This document shows, piece after piece, positions 35,638-44,073 of a stretch of DNA of 50,546 bases (within the stretch, counting starts at the first letter, position 1; the number at the start of each line of letters is the position of its first letter). Made by a program: the position numbers and the translations under genes. The notes under the pieces are model-generated. The model was given only the letters and a program-made list of their open reading frames with translations, had not been told where the DNA came from and did no database searches. The stretch covers positions 2,115,204 to 2,165,749 of the forward strand of contig CP070680.1 in the NCBI GenBank assembly GCA_020352555.1. Direction: 5' to 3'. This stretch comes from Caldifarciminota bacterium (lineage in GTDB: Bacteria > Hydrothermota > Tepidihabitantia > Tepidihabitantales > Tepidihabitantaceae).

Positions 35638-36449
35638 GGGAATGGTCTGGACCGTCAAGCAGACCCGAGCTGGGCTGCGCACGTGGGTCCGCAGGTTCGG
35701 CGCACCAACATCGTTGATACGGTTGCGCTTCAAGTCCGCCTCCGCCTTTCTCTACCTTACCGCTTCTCTTTGCCGTTGTGGGTGTCTGCAGCCGACAGCT
35801 GTGTTCTTCCCCGCAGGTGAGACTGCGCGAAAGGATACGTTCTGCTCTGCTGTCGGTACGGACTAACCCAAATCTCACTGGCAGTATAGGCCCTCTGTCC
35901 CCTCTTGTCAATCACTTTTTCGCTCTCCCTACTCGACTCAGCCATTACTCCTGTCAAGGAGTGTCGGCAGGAGCCCTTGTCAACTTCCATTACCGGGCGC
36001 CGTCTCGAAACCGGCAAAACCGCGCCCCGAGCGGCCTTGCGTAGGTCCTGGCGGACCGGAACAGGGAGGGGATGCCTTCCCCAAGCGCCCGAGTGGCAGC
36101 TGGAACCGAGGCTGTATCGGCCGCTTTGCGGCGCCCGTCACTACGGACCGGACGTCAGCCATCGGTTGGGCCCGACGGCCGGAGGGGACAGCGTGCTCGG
36201 CCGCGACTGACAACTGAACATAGACTCGTGCACTGAGAAAGCCCGGCAGACAACCCTGCGGAGAATACAAGGCTCTCGTCTGGAATCAGGGCGCATCGAA
36301 ACGGGCACCGAGTTAAGTGTTTTGATTTCGTGGATTTGAAGGGAACCCAGCGCAGAAGAGCCACAGGATGTCCGCCAGCTCCGATCCTCGTCTGCGGATT
36401 CTGCTCTGCCTCAGCGCTGCTGCTCACCGGCCAGTAGAGGAATCTCTGC

Positions 36450-36477
36450 TTGACCTGGGCTCAACAGTGGCTACACT
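36450..36477 (+). promoter_or_regulatory. Promoter of the winged-helix regulator
   Basis: TTGACC, 16-bp spacer, TACACT. Predicted transcription start is near 36484, inside the first arm of the operator palindrome. Confidence 0.55.
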
Positions 36478-36517
36478 GACCGTATATAGCGGTCTAATCG
36501 ACGTACTATACGGTCAG
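36476..36517. promoter_or_regulatory. Operator-like inverted repeat upstream of the winged-helix gene
   Basis: CTGACCGTATA (36476-36486) and TATACGGTCAG (36507-36517) are perfect 11-bp inverted arms separated by 20 bp (centre-to-centre 31 bp, about three helical turns). They overlap the end of the -10 box and the predicted start of transcription, ending 10 bp before the ATG. This is the expected place for an autorepressor to bind. Confidence 0.65.
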
Positions 36518-36527
36518 CAACCTGCCT

Positions 36528-36866
36528 ATGCTTGATGCCATTGTCGGGTCCAGAACGCGAGCAAAGGTCCTGATGTACCTAGTGGAGCATAGAGAAGGTT
36601 ATGCACGTGGCATGGCCGCGGAACTCGGCTGCGCACTCGACACCGTACAAAAGCAGCTCAAGCGTCTCGAGAAGGGAGGGGTCATCTCCGGACGCCGACT
36701 TGGCCGCACCACGGTGTATGTCCTCAGCCCAGACTACCCGCTCAAGCGCGAGCTCGAGGCGCTGCTTAGGGCAGCTCAGGGCATTGTTGAACCGGCTGGT
36801 TCTTCATCAGTTCGGGAAGCCGGCGATGGTACACGATCCCGCGTCATCATCCGCCGCATCGAATAG
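36528..36866 (+). CDS. Winged-helix DNA-binding transcriptional regulator
   Basis: The 112-residue protein has a winged-helix domain in residues 1-70: 'LDAIVGSRTRAKVLMYLVEH', then the recognition-helix region 'ALDTVQKQLKRLEKGGVISGRR', then the wing 'RTTVYVLSPDYPL'. This resembles ArsR/MarR-like or nucleotidyltransferase-associated regulators. No metal-binding cysteines are seen, so the inducer is unknown. The palindrome just upstream suggests autoregulation. The C-terminal 40 residues are not conserved in any family I recognise. Confidence 0.75.
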   Translation: MLDAIVGSRTRAKVLMYLVEHREGYARGMAAELGCALDTVQKQLKRLEKGGVISGRRLGRTTVYVLSPDYPLKRELEALLRAAQGIVEPAGSSSVREAGDGTRSRVIIRRIE

Positions 36867-36872
36867 GCTGGA

Positions 36873-36900
36873 TTGACAAACTGCACTGCCCGCCTATTCT
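36873..36900 (+). promoter_or_regulatory. Promoter of the DUF2284 gene
   Basis: TTGACA, 16-bp spacer, TATTCT, followed after 10 nt by TTG at 36911. Confidence 0.6.
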
Positions 36901-36910
36901 CACTGCGAAG

Positions 36911-37480
36911 TTGAAAACACCACCCGCCAGAAGGCGGTCGGCTCAATCCTCTGCGACCAGAGGACCCAACCCGAGGAAGTACGCTGAAATGGCCCTGTCC
37001 CAGGGAGCTTCCGAGGCCAAGCTGATCCCTGCGCGTCAAGTGGTGACCGCCGAGTGGGTACGTCTCAAGTGCCAGTACGGGTGTCCAGGATATGGCAAGC
37101 GCCTGTGCTGTCCTCCGTACACACCGACCCCGGAAGCATTCAGCAGGGTGGTCGGAGGATACCGCAGGGCGCTTGTCTATTCCTATCGGGGCGGCAAGCG
37201 GGCGAAACGCGGGGATATGCACCGCGGTCTGGCCGAGCTTGAGCGAGCGGCTTTCCTTGACGGCTGGTACAAGGCCTTCGCGGCCGGCGCCGGCCCCTGC
37301 CGTCTGTGCAAGGAATGCGACACCAGCCGGCTATGCCGACATCCGTACGAAGCCCGACCCTCGATGGAATCTTGCGGCATTGACGTCTACGCCACCTGTC
37401 GCAATGCCGGCATCAAGCTGGATGTTGTCACCTGCCCTGAAGACACGCCCAAGTACATCCACCTGCTACTCATCGATTGA
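36911..37480 (+). CDS. DUF2284 predicted metal-binding protein
   Basis: The 189-residue protein is rich in cysteines arranged as in DUF2284: 'CQYGCPGYGKRLCCPPYTPTPE', then 'CRLCKECDTSRLCRHPYEARPSMESCGIDVY' and a final Cys-rich helix. The family is thought to bind metal or an iron-sulfur cluster; no activity is established. The start is taken as TTG 36911 because it lies 10 nt after a good -10 box. An ATG at 36989 would leave 163 residues. Confidence 0.8.
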   Translation: MKTPPARRRSAQSSATRGPNPRKYAEMALSQGASEAKLIPARQVVTAEWVRLKCQYGCPGYGKRLCCPPYTPTPEAFSRVVGGYRRALVYSYRGGKRAKRGDMHRGLAELERAAFLDGWYKAFAAGAGPCRLCKECDTSRLCRHPYEARPSMESCGIDVYATCRNAGIKLDVVTCPEDTPKYIHLLLID

Positions 37481-37676
37481 AGGCCCACCTGGGCCAGCAG
37501 GACCGACAGAAGTGCGGACTCGCGTGCTCAGCGAATTGAGCCGGCGAAAGGCCGCGACAACGCTGGATAGTGCCGGACAAGTTCGTCGACCACGTCAGAT
37601 TGCCATACCTCGGACAGCGCTCTTCCCGCGAGTGACAGACAGGAGGAACCGCTACCGGCGCACCGGACTGAACCCG

Positions 37677-37704
37677 TTGACAACCGTACGCAGTCAGGTA
37701 GATT
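37677..37704 (+). promoter_or_regulatory. Promoter of the small membrane protein gene
   Basis: TTGACA, 16-bp spacer, TAGATT, then 8 nt to GTG at 37713. Confidence 0.6.
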
Positions 37705-37712
37705 GAACCGGC

Positions 37713-37934
37713 GTGATTGTACTCACTATCCTCATGTTCTTGCTCTGCATTGGCGCGGGATTTGTCGGTTTCCGGGGCATCCTCGGCGGGTACCTGGGAC
37801 TGCTGATGAAGGCTCTCTTCCTTCTCTTCGGCCTCATCTACATCGTCGCACTCAACGTCGTGATCCTGCGTCGCATCAGGCCTAGACAGCCCGCTGCTTC
37901 GGACCGCTCCCCTGCCGAACCGAGGATAGGCTAG
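37713..37934 (+). CDS. Small two-helix membrane protein
   Basis: The 73-residue product has two hydrophobic helices (about 1-23 and 28-52, 'LGLLMKALFLLFGLIYIVALNVVIL') followed by a basic, Pro-rich tail. No family is recognised. Its own near-leaderless promoter supports expression. Confidence 0.6.
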   Translation: MIVLTILMFLLCIGAGFVGFRGILGGYLGLLMKALFLLFGLIYIVALNVVILRRIRPRQPAASDRSPAEPRIG

Positions 37935-37939
37935 CCCTC

Positions 37940-37959
37940 CCCGGAGATTCTACTCCGGG
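37940..37959. terminator. Probable bidirectional terminator between convergent genes
   Basis: CCCGGAG (37940-37946) and CTCCGGG (37953-37959) form a 7-bp stem with a 6-nt loop between the membrane protein stop and the VOC gene, overlapping the last codons of the latter. No strong T-run follows on either strand. Confidence 0.4.
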
Positions 37960-38327
37960 CCCAGTATCTCCAGGATATTGCCTGCCGGGTCGTAGAACTG
38001 GAACCAGTGGTTGTCGCCGCCCATGTGCATCGGTTCGTCGTGAACGAACCGGACACCGGCACTCTTCAGTCTCGCATGGCTGGCGCTGGCTGACTCGACT
38101 TTCAGCACGAACGCTGCCCGGCCCGTATCCTTCGTGTACTCGGGCATGCTGTTGCCGCCCTGCAGGTACAACCCGGTGTCGTCGGGCAGGTTGAAGAAAC
38201 AGGCCTGCGTGCCCATGTCGTACTGCTTCTCCAGGCCCAACACCTCGGTGTAGAACTTGAACCCTGCCTCGAAGTCGTCGACATAGACCGAAACGAACGC
38301 GATGCCTTTGACCGTGTGCTGTTTCAT
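37950..38327 (-). CDS. VOC (glyoxalase/dioxygenase) superfamily protein
   Basis: This single VOC-fold protein of 125 residues has two beta-alpha-beta-beta-beta modules: 'IAFVSVYVDDFEAGFKFYTEVLGLE' and 'SASASHARLKSAGVRFVHDEPMHMGGDNHWFQFYDPAGNILEIL'. The C-terminal Glu in 'GNILEIL' is a usual metal ligand position. The exact reaction (lyase, dioxygenase or resistance protein) cannot be told. ATG 38327 was chosen over one seven codons upstream because it has AAGGGA at better spacing. Confidence 0.8.
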   Translation of the reverse strand: MKQHTVKGIAFVSVYVDDFEAGFKFYTEVLGLEKQYDMGTQACFFNLPDDTGLYLQGGNSMPEYTKDTGRAAFVLKVESASASHARLKSAGVRFVHDEPMHMGGDNHWFQFYDPAGNILEILGPE

Positions 38328-38378
38328 GACAGTCCCTTCTTTCGTCATCTGGGTCCGGCCCCAGCCGTCGCCGAACGG

Positions 38379-40208
38379 CTAGCGCAGAACCAGCAACTTC
38401 TCCAGCCGGTCGTTTCTCTGGCAGAAGTACACGCCTGGAGCCAGCTGCCGGACGTCGTTTTCTCCTGGTACGAGTTCCGCGCACCTACGCCCTGCCTGGT
38501 CGAGCAGTATGGCAGGCTCGCGGCCCGAGTGCTGAAGCATTCCGCGCACTAGGGTCGGCCCGCTGCTCCGGTCCCTGACCGGCAGCACAACGGGCGAATG
38601 AGCGATTCCTGTCACCGGCTCCCAGAGCGACCCGGTACGTTCCTTGTCCAGACGCAGGGTGGGCCAGGGCAGTTCTGCCGGCTCGAACTCGGCGTCGGTG
38701 TCCCAGATGAAGAACCCACCGTCCGAACCTGTCATGAGGATCTCGGTCAGCCCGTCAAGGTCTGCGTCTGTCAGGAACGGGGTCTTGCACAATGGTATCT
38801 TGCCCTCGATGAAGCCCATGTTTCCCTGGTCGGGCAGGAAGTAGGTCGGGAAGTCGCGTTTTGGCCACCCGGCCAGGCTCTCACCCTGCACGCTCACGAC
38901 GTAGAACGAAGAATCGCAGCCCGCGGTGAGGATTTCGTACCCGGATACGGTATCAACGTTGCCGATCCCGGGCGCATGCCAGATTGCGTTCCGGGTCTCG
39001 ACCGGAAACCCGGACATCGGGCTGCCGTTCGGCTTGAAGGCGTGGATGTGACCGCCCCAGTCCGCGCCGGTCTGGACCATGCCGAAGCTGCCGACGACGA
39101 TCTCGAGCTGCTCGTCACCACCCAGGTCCGCAACCGAAGGATGGGAGAAGGCCTTGGTGAACGACGGGCTGACATAGCCGGCATCGGTCGAGAGGTCGAC
39201 CGGGAACCCGCTCAGCCGCGTGCCGGTGGTGTCGAACACGTCGAGAAACCCGGTCCGGCGCAGGATGACGATCTCGGGCGCGCCGTCTGCGTTGATGTCG
39301 GCTACTACCGGCGAGGCGTAGTCGGTCGACTGAGCCGAAAGCGCACCCTGGGTCTGCCACTCCCTCCTGATGTTGCCGTCCGAGTTGATGATGTAGAGCC
39401 TGCGCTCGAGCAGAGGCCAGGGGTTGTTGCGGCCATGCAGGTTGACATGGCAGATGATCTCCTTCTGCCCGTCGCCGTCCAGGTCCGCCACCGCCGGCCC
39501 GGTCCAGCAGCCGTGCTGATTGATCGTGTCACCCTTGTAGAACTCGGTGCGCCAGAGCGAATCGCCGTGCGAGTTCAGCGCGTAGCAGCTGGCCCCGCCC
39601 TTGCGCACCGAGTTGAAGTCGGTGGTCACGCACAGTATCTCGAGCGTGTCGTCACCGTTGATGTCGGCGGCCGCGACCTCGGCGTATATGTCGTTGTACG
39701 GGTCCTCAGGCCAGCCCGGGCAGATGAACGGCCACCCAGGCTTGGTCCGTCCGTTCGTCGCGTCGAGCACGTAGACCCGGCACTTGTAGTTGGGCGGGTC
39801 GGAGAAAAAGGTCTCGCACATCGGAATGATGATGTCGTCGTACCCATCCCGGTCGACGTCGGCGATTGTGACTGAGCTGGGCTCAGGGTTGCCCATGTAT
39901 CCCCAAGTCTGGGCCCACATGCGGCTCAGGTCGTCATCGAACACGACGACGCGGGTGATACGGGTGTTCTGCTGCCCGATGTCGGACAGCCGGCAGACGT
40001 ACTCAGGTTCCGGGTCGTCGTCGAAATTGCCGGCGTTCACCGCCAGGCCCCAGGTTCCTTCCAGGTTGATGACGGTGTCGTCCAGCGGGCAATGGTCCCG
40101 GAAGACATAGGTCCTGTCTCCATTCGGCCCGAGTTCGGTCAACGTGACCGTCCGCCCCGGCGCCAGGAATCCGCCGAACAGCATAGCCATACACACGATA
40201 AGGGTCAT
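38379..40208 (-). CDS. Secreted FG-GAP/VCBS repeat protein with C-terminal sorting-type tail
   Basis: The 609-residue protein has a short signal peptide (1-about 19). About seven integrin-like FG-GAP/VCBS repeats follow, with 'VADLDGDGQKEIICHVNL', 'VADINADGAPEIVILR', 'DADLDGLTEILMTGSDG' and 'DVDRDGYDDIIIP'. The acidic DxDxDG loops probably bind calcium. It ends with the window's tail: 'VRGMLQHSGREPAILLDQAGRR', 'GENDVRQLAPGVYFCQ' and 'EKLLVLR'. The ATG has AGGAGGAAGG just upstream. It starts 8 bp after the stop of the YCF48-like gene, so the two form an operon. Surface adhesion or binding is inferred. Confidence 0.8.
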   Translation of the reverse strand: MTLIVCMAMLFGGFLAPGRTVTLTELGPNGDRTYVFRDHCPLDDTVINLEGTWGLAVNAGNFDDDPEPEYVCRLSDIGQQNTRITRVVVFDDDLSRMWAQTWGYMGNPEPSSVTIADVDRDGYDDIIIPMCETFFSDPPNYKCRVYVLDATNGRTKPGWPFICPGWPEDPYNDIYAEVAAADINGDDTLEILCVTTDFNSVRKGGASCYALNSHGDSLWRTEFYKGDTINQHGCWTGPAVADLDGDGQKEIICHVNLHGRNNPWPLLERRLYIINSDGNIRREWQTQGALSAQSTDYASPVVADINADGAPEIVILRRTGFLDVFDTTGTRLSGFPVDLSTDAGYVSPSFTKAFSHPSVADLGGDEQLEIVVGSFGMVQTGADWGGHIHAFKPNGSPMSGFPVETRNAIWHAPGIGNVDTVSGYEILTAGCDSSFYVVSVQGESLAGWPKRDFPTYFLPDQGNMGFIEGKIPLCKTPFLTDADLDGLTEILMTGSDGGFFIWDTDAEFEPAELPWPTLRLDKERTGSLWEPVTGIAHSPVVLPVRDRSSGPTLVRGMLQHSGREPAILLDQAGRRCAELVPGENDVRQLAPGVYFCQRNDRLEKLLVLR

Positions 40209-40216
40209 CCTTCCTC

Positions 40217-42391
40217 CTATTCCTGAATCACAATCCGTCTTGTGTTTCTACCGCCCTGGCCAGCCGCGAAGTACACCCCTGCTGAGATACTGCTGACATC
40301 GTTGTTCCCAGGCTGCAGTTCGGCGACCCGACGTCCCGAAATATCGAGAAGCTTTCCAGGCCCGGTCATCCGAAGCACAGAACCAGCGAGTATCGTCGAC
40401 AGTACTTCGGCCCCCTTCTCCCCGACCTCTGTCTCAATACCCAGCGCCGTGGGATCACGGATGATCGTCCGGTGGCCGCCGACCGCCCAGAGCGCGCCGG
40501 TACCGGTCTGGCGGGCGATGCAGCTCAGGCTGCCCTTGGCATGGGGCGCTGCCCACACCTGCTGCCACGACGTGCCGCCGTCGGTGGTCTTGTACACAAA
40601 GCCGCGGCCGTCCTCGGGCGGACTCCCGCCCAGCGCGTTGCGGGCAATCATCCAGCCGACAAACGTATCCTGCATCCAGATGACCTCGCCAAAGTCATGG
40701 GGCGGGCCTGGAGATATCACCTGCCAGTTGGTACCGCCGTCCGTGGTGTGGTGGACTCTGCCTCCGACCGCGCTGATCGCCCAGCCGCGCTGGTTGTCGA
40801 TGAAGAAGAAGTCCTCGATGTGGTCTGGAGCCGCCATGGTCTGGGCCGACCAGTTCTGCCCCGCATCACTGGTGTGCAGGATGAATCCGGAACCGCCGCC
40901 GTACCCGCCCCCAGCCCAGCCTTCGGTCGGGCTTGTGAAGAAAACCGCTGCGCAGTACTCGCTGACCCCAGAAGTCTGGCCAGCCCAGTTTTGGCCGCCG
41001 TTGCTCGTGAACCTTATGGTGCCGTTCTGGCCGTGCGCCCAGCCTGAGTCAGGTGAGATGAAGAACATGCCATCGACCCAGTTGCCGGTGCCGATACCGT
41101 GCGAACCCCAACTCCTGCCGCCGTCGGTCGTGCGGTAGACACGCGCGCCTCGCCCCTCGATCAGTATCCAGCCGTAGCTCTCGTCCAGCCACAGGACCTG
41201 GGCCCCGCCCGGCACGTCGAAATCCCAGAACCACGTCGAGCCGCCGTCGGTGGTGCGCCGGCACATCTGGTCCGAGCCGGTGTGTGAGCCTGCCACCACC
41301 CAGCCGTCGGTACTGCTTTGCCAGCCGACGGACTGGAACAGAGGAGCGGCATGGTCTATGGCCCAGCCTATTCCGTTGTCGGTACTGTGGACCAGGTAGT
41401 TGTTCAGGCTCGCGACCCAGATGCTGTTCCCGAGATAGCGGATGCCATAGGTGTACCCGGACAGTGGCGGTGTGCGCTGGGCCCAGCTATTGCCTCCGTC
41501 GGTGGTGACCATGACCTTGACCTGCTGAGACCCGAGTACCGAATAGCCGACTACCGCGCAGTGCAGGGTGTCGTACGCATCGAGGTAGTTGTAGTGCTCG
41601 TTGGTCTGGCTCTGGGCGGTCCACGTGTTGCCGCCGTCGGTTGTGTGCAGAATCGTCCCGGACGGTGTCTGGTAGATGCTGGTCACCGATGCCCAACCGA
41701 CCTCAGGTGTCGGAAAGCACACCGATGCCACCCCGCCGTTTCCAGTCGGCAACGGCAGCTCCTGTTCGGTCCAGCTCGCACCGCCGTCAGACGTATGCTT
41801 GATAATCGGGTCCAGGCTTGTGTTCCAGCCGCAGACCCAGCCGTTCAGAGTGTCGGCGAACCAGATGTCGAGCGCCTGGTAGCAGTCATTGCCGAAACTC
41901 AGGTCGGTCCAGCCGGCTCCAGAGTTCACGGTGGCGAGCACGAGCCAGGAGTTGTCCGACCCCGTACCGCAGACGTACCCGCGCTCGCTGTCCAGGAAAT
42001 AGGCCTTGCTCAGGCTCTGCGAAGTTCCGCTCGCCTGCTGCGACCAGTTGTCACCCCGGTCAGAACTGAAGAAGATGCGTCCGCCGGTTCCTACCGCCCA
42101 GCCGGAATCACGAGTGACGAAAGACACGCCGTTCAGACCAATGCTGCCGCCCCCAGGCGGGGTCAGGGAATTCCAGGTGCTGCCGCTGTCGGTCGAACGC
42201 AGGTAGGCTGCGAACGACTCGCCACCACCGCCCCCAGTGCCCACGGTCCAGCCATACTGACCGTCCGAAAGGATGGACAAGTCGTTCAGGAAAACGCTCG
42301 GCTCCGTCTCGACGTTCTCCCATGCCCACGGCTGGGCCAGCACAGGAACGATCAGCAGGAATGTAGTCAGGGTAGTCCGGGTCGCTCTCAC
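40217..42391 (-). CDS. Secreted YCF48/BNR-type propeller protein with C-terminal sorting-type tail
   Basis: GTG 42391 was chosen because it has AAAGGAG 7 nt upstream and opens a good signal peptide ('TTLTTFLLIVPVLAQPWAWE'). The longer open frame to 42529 is therefore not used. The 724-residue product has about a dozen repeats of the type 'V.HTTDGG.TW' with 'GW.VG..G.I..T.DGG..W', as in YCF48-like and sortilin-type propellers. The tail has 'GKLLDISGRRVAEL', 'GNNDVSSISAGVYFA' and 'RRIVIQE'. It is the first gene of a two-gene operon. It is probably a surface or secreted propeller; no enzyme motif is seen. Confidence 0.8.
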   Translation of the reverse strand: MRATRTTLTTFLLIVPVLAQPWAWENVETEPSVFLNDLSILSDGQYGWTVGTGGGGGESFAAYLRSTDSGSTWNSLTPPGGGSIGLNGVSFVTRDSGWAVGTGGRIFFSSDRGDNWSQQASGTSQSLSKAYFLDSERGYVCGTGSDNSWLVLATVNSGAGWTDLSFGNDCYQALDIWFADTLNGWVCGWNTSLDPIIKHTSDGGASWTEQELPLPTGNGGVASVCFPTPEVGWASVTSIYQTPSGTILHTTDGGNTWTAQSQTNEHYNYLDAYDTLHCAVVGYSVLGSQQVKVMVTTDGGNSWAQRTPPLSGYTYGIRYLGNSIWVASLNNYLVHSTDNGIGWAIDHAAPLFQSVGWQSSTDGWVVAGSHTGSDQMCRRTTDGGSTWFWDFDVPGGAQVLWLDESYGWILIEGRGARVYRTTDGGRSWGSHGIGTGNWVDGMFFISPDSGWAHGQNGTIRFTSNGGQNWAGQTSGVSEYCAAVFFTSPTEGWAGGGYGGGSGFILHTSDAGQNWSAQTMAAPDHIEDFFFIDNQRGWAISAVGGRVHHTTDGGTNWQVISPGPPHDFGEVIWMQDTFVGWMIARNALGGSPPEDGRGFVYKTTDGGTSWQQVWAAPHAKGSLSCIARQTGTGALWAVGGHRTIIRDPTALGIETEVGEKGAEVLSTILAGSVLRMTGPGKLLDISGRRVAELQPGNNDVSSISAGVYFAAGQGGRNTRRIVIQE

Positions 42392-42416
42392 GCCAAGGCT
42401 CCTTTCGGGTTGGCCG

Positions 42417-42445
42417 AGTATACTCCCAGCCAGGGTCTCGGGCAA
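42417..42445 (-). promoter_or_regulatory. Promoter of the YCF48-FG-GAP operon
   Basis: TTGCCC, 17-bp spacer, TATACT on the minus strand; a leader of about 20 nt holds the AAAGGAG site. Confidence 0.5.
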
Positions 42446-42570
42446 GGCATCAGCCATCGCCTCAGCCTTGGTTGACATTCGGTGTCGTGTGCGCAGAGTC
42501 TCAGGTAGAGGAAGTCTGAACCCGGACAACTCAAGTCAGATGAAGTCATCCCGAAGAGCTCGGTAGCCGG

Positions 42571-43731
42571 GTGCCACTTGAAGTCCGCGTAGTGAGAGGC
42601 CGCGGCGACCTGCGCCGCTACATCCGGCTGCCGGCAGAGCTTCACAAGAGCCACCCGAAATGGACACCGCCCGTATACCTCGACGAATGGTCCTACTACA
42701 ATCCGAAGAAGAACCGCTCGTTCGGCTATTCTGACGCGATCCTGTATCTGGCCTGGCGCGACCGCAAAGCAATCGGCCGGATCATGGGAATCATCAACCA
42801 CCGGGCGAACGAGTATCGCAAAGAGAAGAACGCCCGCTTCGCCTGGCTCGAATGCCCGAACGAACCCGAAGTCGCCCACGCCCTTCTTGCTTCGGTCGAG
42901 GATTGGGCCCGGGCCAGAGGCATGGAGAGCTGTGTCGGACCGCTCGGGTTCACCGACCAGGAACCCGAAGGTCTGGTCATCGAGGGCTTCGACAAAGAGC
43001 CCACCATCGCCACCAACTACAACTTCCCCTGGCTGGTCGACCTGGTGGAATCGGCCGGCTACGAGAAAGATGTCGACTACTTCGTCTACCACCTCAGTGT
43101 CGTCGACAACGTGCATCCTCGCTATGCGAGAATCTGCCGCCGGCTTGCCGAGCGCGGCGGCTACCGCCTGGTAGAATTCCGCAAGCGGCGCGAGCTAAAG
43201 ACCTGGGTACGCCGGATACTGGCACTGATGAACGAATCCTTTGTCGACATCTACGGCTATGCCCCGCTCGACCAGGTCGAGATGGACGAGCTCGCAAAGA
43301 AATACATTCCCCTGCTCGACCCGCGGTTCGTCAAGCTCGTCGAGCAGGACGGCACGGTGCTGGCTTTCATCATCGCCATGCCCAACATCGACGAGGGCCT
43401 GCGCCGTTCCAGAGGCCACCTGTTCCCGTTCGGCGTCCTCCACATCCTGTCGGCGATGAAGCGTTCGAAGCAGCTCGACCTGCTGCTCGGAGCCATCAAA
43501 CCCGGGTTCAGGGGCCGCGGGCTCGATGCCATGCTCGCAACCGCGATAATGAAATCAGCCCGTGACTCCGGATTCGAGACAATCGATACGCACCTCGAAC
43601 TCGAAGGGAACACGCTGGTCCGGGCCGAGATGCTGCGCTTCGAGGCAAAGGCCGCCAAGAAGTACCGGGTCTACAAGAAGGCCCTGCAACCACCTCCGGG
43701 CTCTCGGACCCGGACACCGCCGCCTGATTGA
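42571..43731 (+). CDS. GNAT-fold acetyltransferase-like protein (YghO-like)
   Basis: The 386-residue product matches the general layout of YghO-like proteins, which carry a GNAT-type fold. Recognisable parts are 'FAWLECPNEPEVAHALLASVEDWARARGMESCVGPLGFT', 'NYPWLVDL'-like 'NFPWLVDLVESAGYEKDVDYF' and a C-terminal acetyl-CoA-site-like 'GAIKPGFRGRGLDAMLATAIMKSARDSGFETIDTHLELEGN'. The substrate is unknown. GTG 42571 is the earliest start in frame; no promoter or clear ribosome binding site was seen, so the start is uncertain. Confidence 0.65.
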   Translation: MPLEVRVVRGRGDLRRYIRLPAELHKSHPKWTPPVYLDEWSYYNPKKNRSFGYSDAILYLAWRDRKAIGRIMGIINHRANEYRKEKNARFAWLECPNEPEVAHALLASVEDWARARGMESCVGPLGFTDQEPEGLVIEGFDKEPTIATNYNFPWLVDLVESAGYEKDVDYFVYHLSVVDNVHPRYARICRRLAERGGYRLVEFRKRRELKTWVRRILALMNESFVDIYGYAPLDQVEMDELAKKYIPLLDPRFVKLVEQDGTVLAFIIAMPNIDEGLRRSRGHLFPFGVLHILSAMKRSKQLDLLLGAIKPGFRGRGLDAMLATAIMKSARDSGFETIDTHLELEGNTLVRAEMLRFEAKAAKKYRVYKKALQPPPGSRTRTPPPD

Positions 43732-43755
43732 CTCAGCCTGAGGCAGACCTACCAT
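43728..43755 (+). promoter_or_regulatory. Promoter of the GDT1/UPF0016 gene
   Basis: TTGACT, 16-bp spacer, TACCAT. The ATG is 21 nt downstream and has an AAGGAG site. Confidence 0.55.
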
Positions 43756-43776
43756 GACCCCACAAGGAGCAATCAG

Positions 43777-44064
43777 ATGGACTGGAAACTGCTGTTAGCG
43801 ACATTCGGGACCGTGTTTCTCGCCGAGCTCGGAGACAAGACCCAGCTCGCCACTTTGTCCTTCGCCGCATCGAACCGCGGCGCGTTCTGGAGCGTGTTTG
43901 TCGGCTCGGCACTCGCGCTCGTCGCCACATCGCTCATCGCGGCACTAGTCGGCGGCGCACTTGCCCGCGTCCTGCCGGTGAAGTACGTAAGCTTGGGCGC
44001 AGGCGTCCTGTTCATTGCCATCGGGGTGCTTGTCGTAGTCAGGAGCTTCACTGCAGCCGCCTGA
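43777..44064 (+). CDS. Single-domain GDT1/UPF0016 (TMEM165-like) cation transporter
   Basis: The 95-residue protein has the signature '[16 protein letters not shown]' of the UPF0016 family in its first helix, then two more hydrophobic helices. Most members have two such halves; this has only one, so it would have to form a dimer, as is known for other single-domain members. The family exports manganese or exchanges Ca/Mn for protons. ATG with AAGGAG 8 nt upstream. Confidence 0.85.
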   Translation: MDWKLLLATFGTVFLAELGDKTQLATLSFAASNRGAFWSVFVGSALALVATSLIAALVGGALARVLPVKYVSLGAGVLFIAIGVLVVVRSFTAAA

Positions 44065-44073
44065 CCCGCAGGA

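Larger units (their letters stand above)
34922..36449. other. 1.5-kb region without a well-supported gene
   Basis: Only one short open frame (35041-35232, minus) has a plausible ribosome binding site. The remainder has inverted copies of a GGCAGAGGCA-type motif around 35274-35456, a nested hairpin at 35575-35637 and no long coding stretch with recognisable motifs. No tRNA cloverleaf could be folded. It may contain a structured RNA, remnants of genes or repeat debris. Confidence 0.5.

Noticed and set aside
38598..39875. Plus-strand open frame opposite the FG-GAP gene
   Set aside because: Antisense to regular DxDxDG repeats; composition is Arg/Val/Asp-biased as expected of a shadow.
41318..42475. 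Plus-strand open frame opposite the YCF48-like gene
   Set aside because: Shadow of the repeat-rich coding strand; no start signals.
42571..43731. Promoter search upstream of the GNAT-like gene (TTGACA at 42472-42477)
   Set aside because: No acceptable -10 box lies 15-18 bp downstream, so it was not listed.
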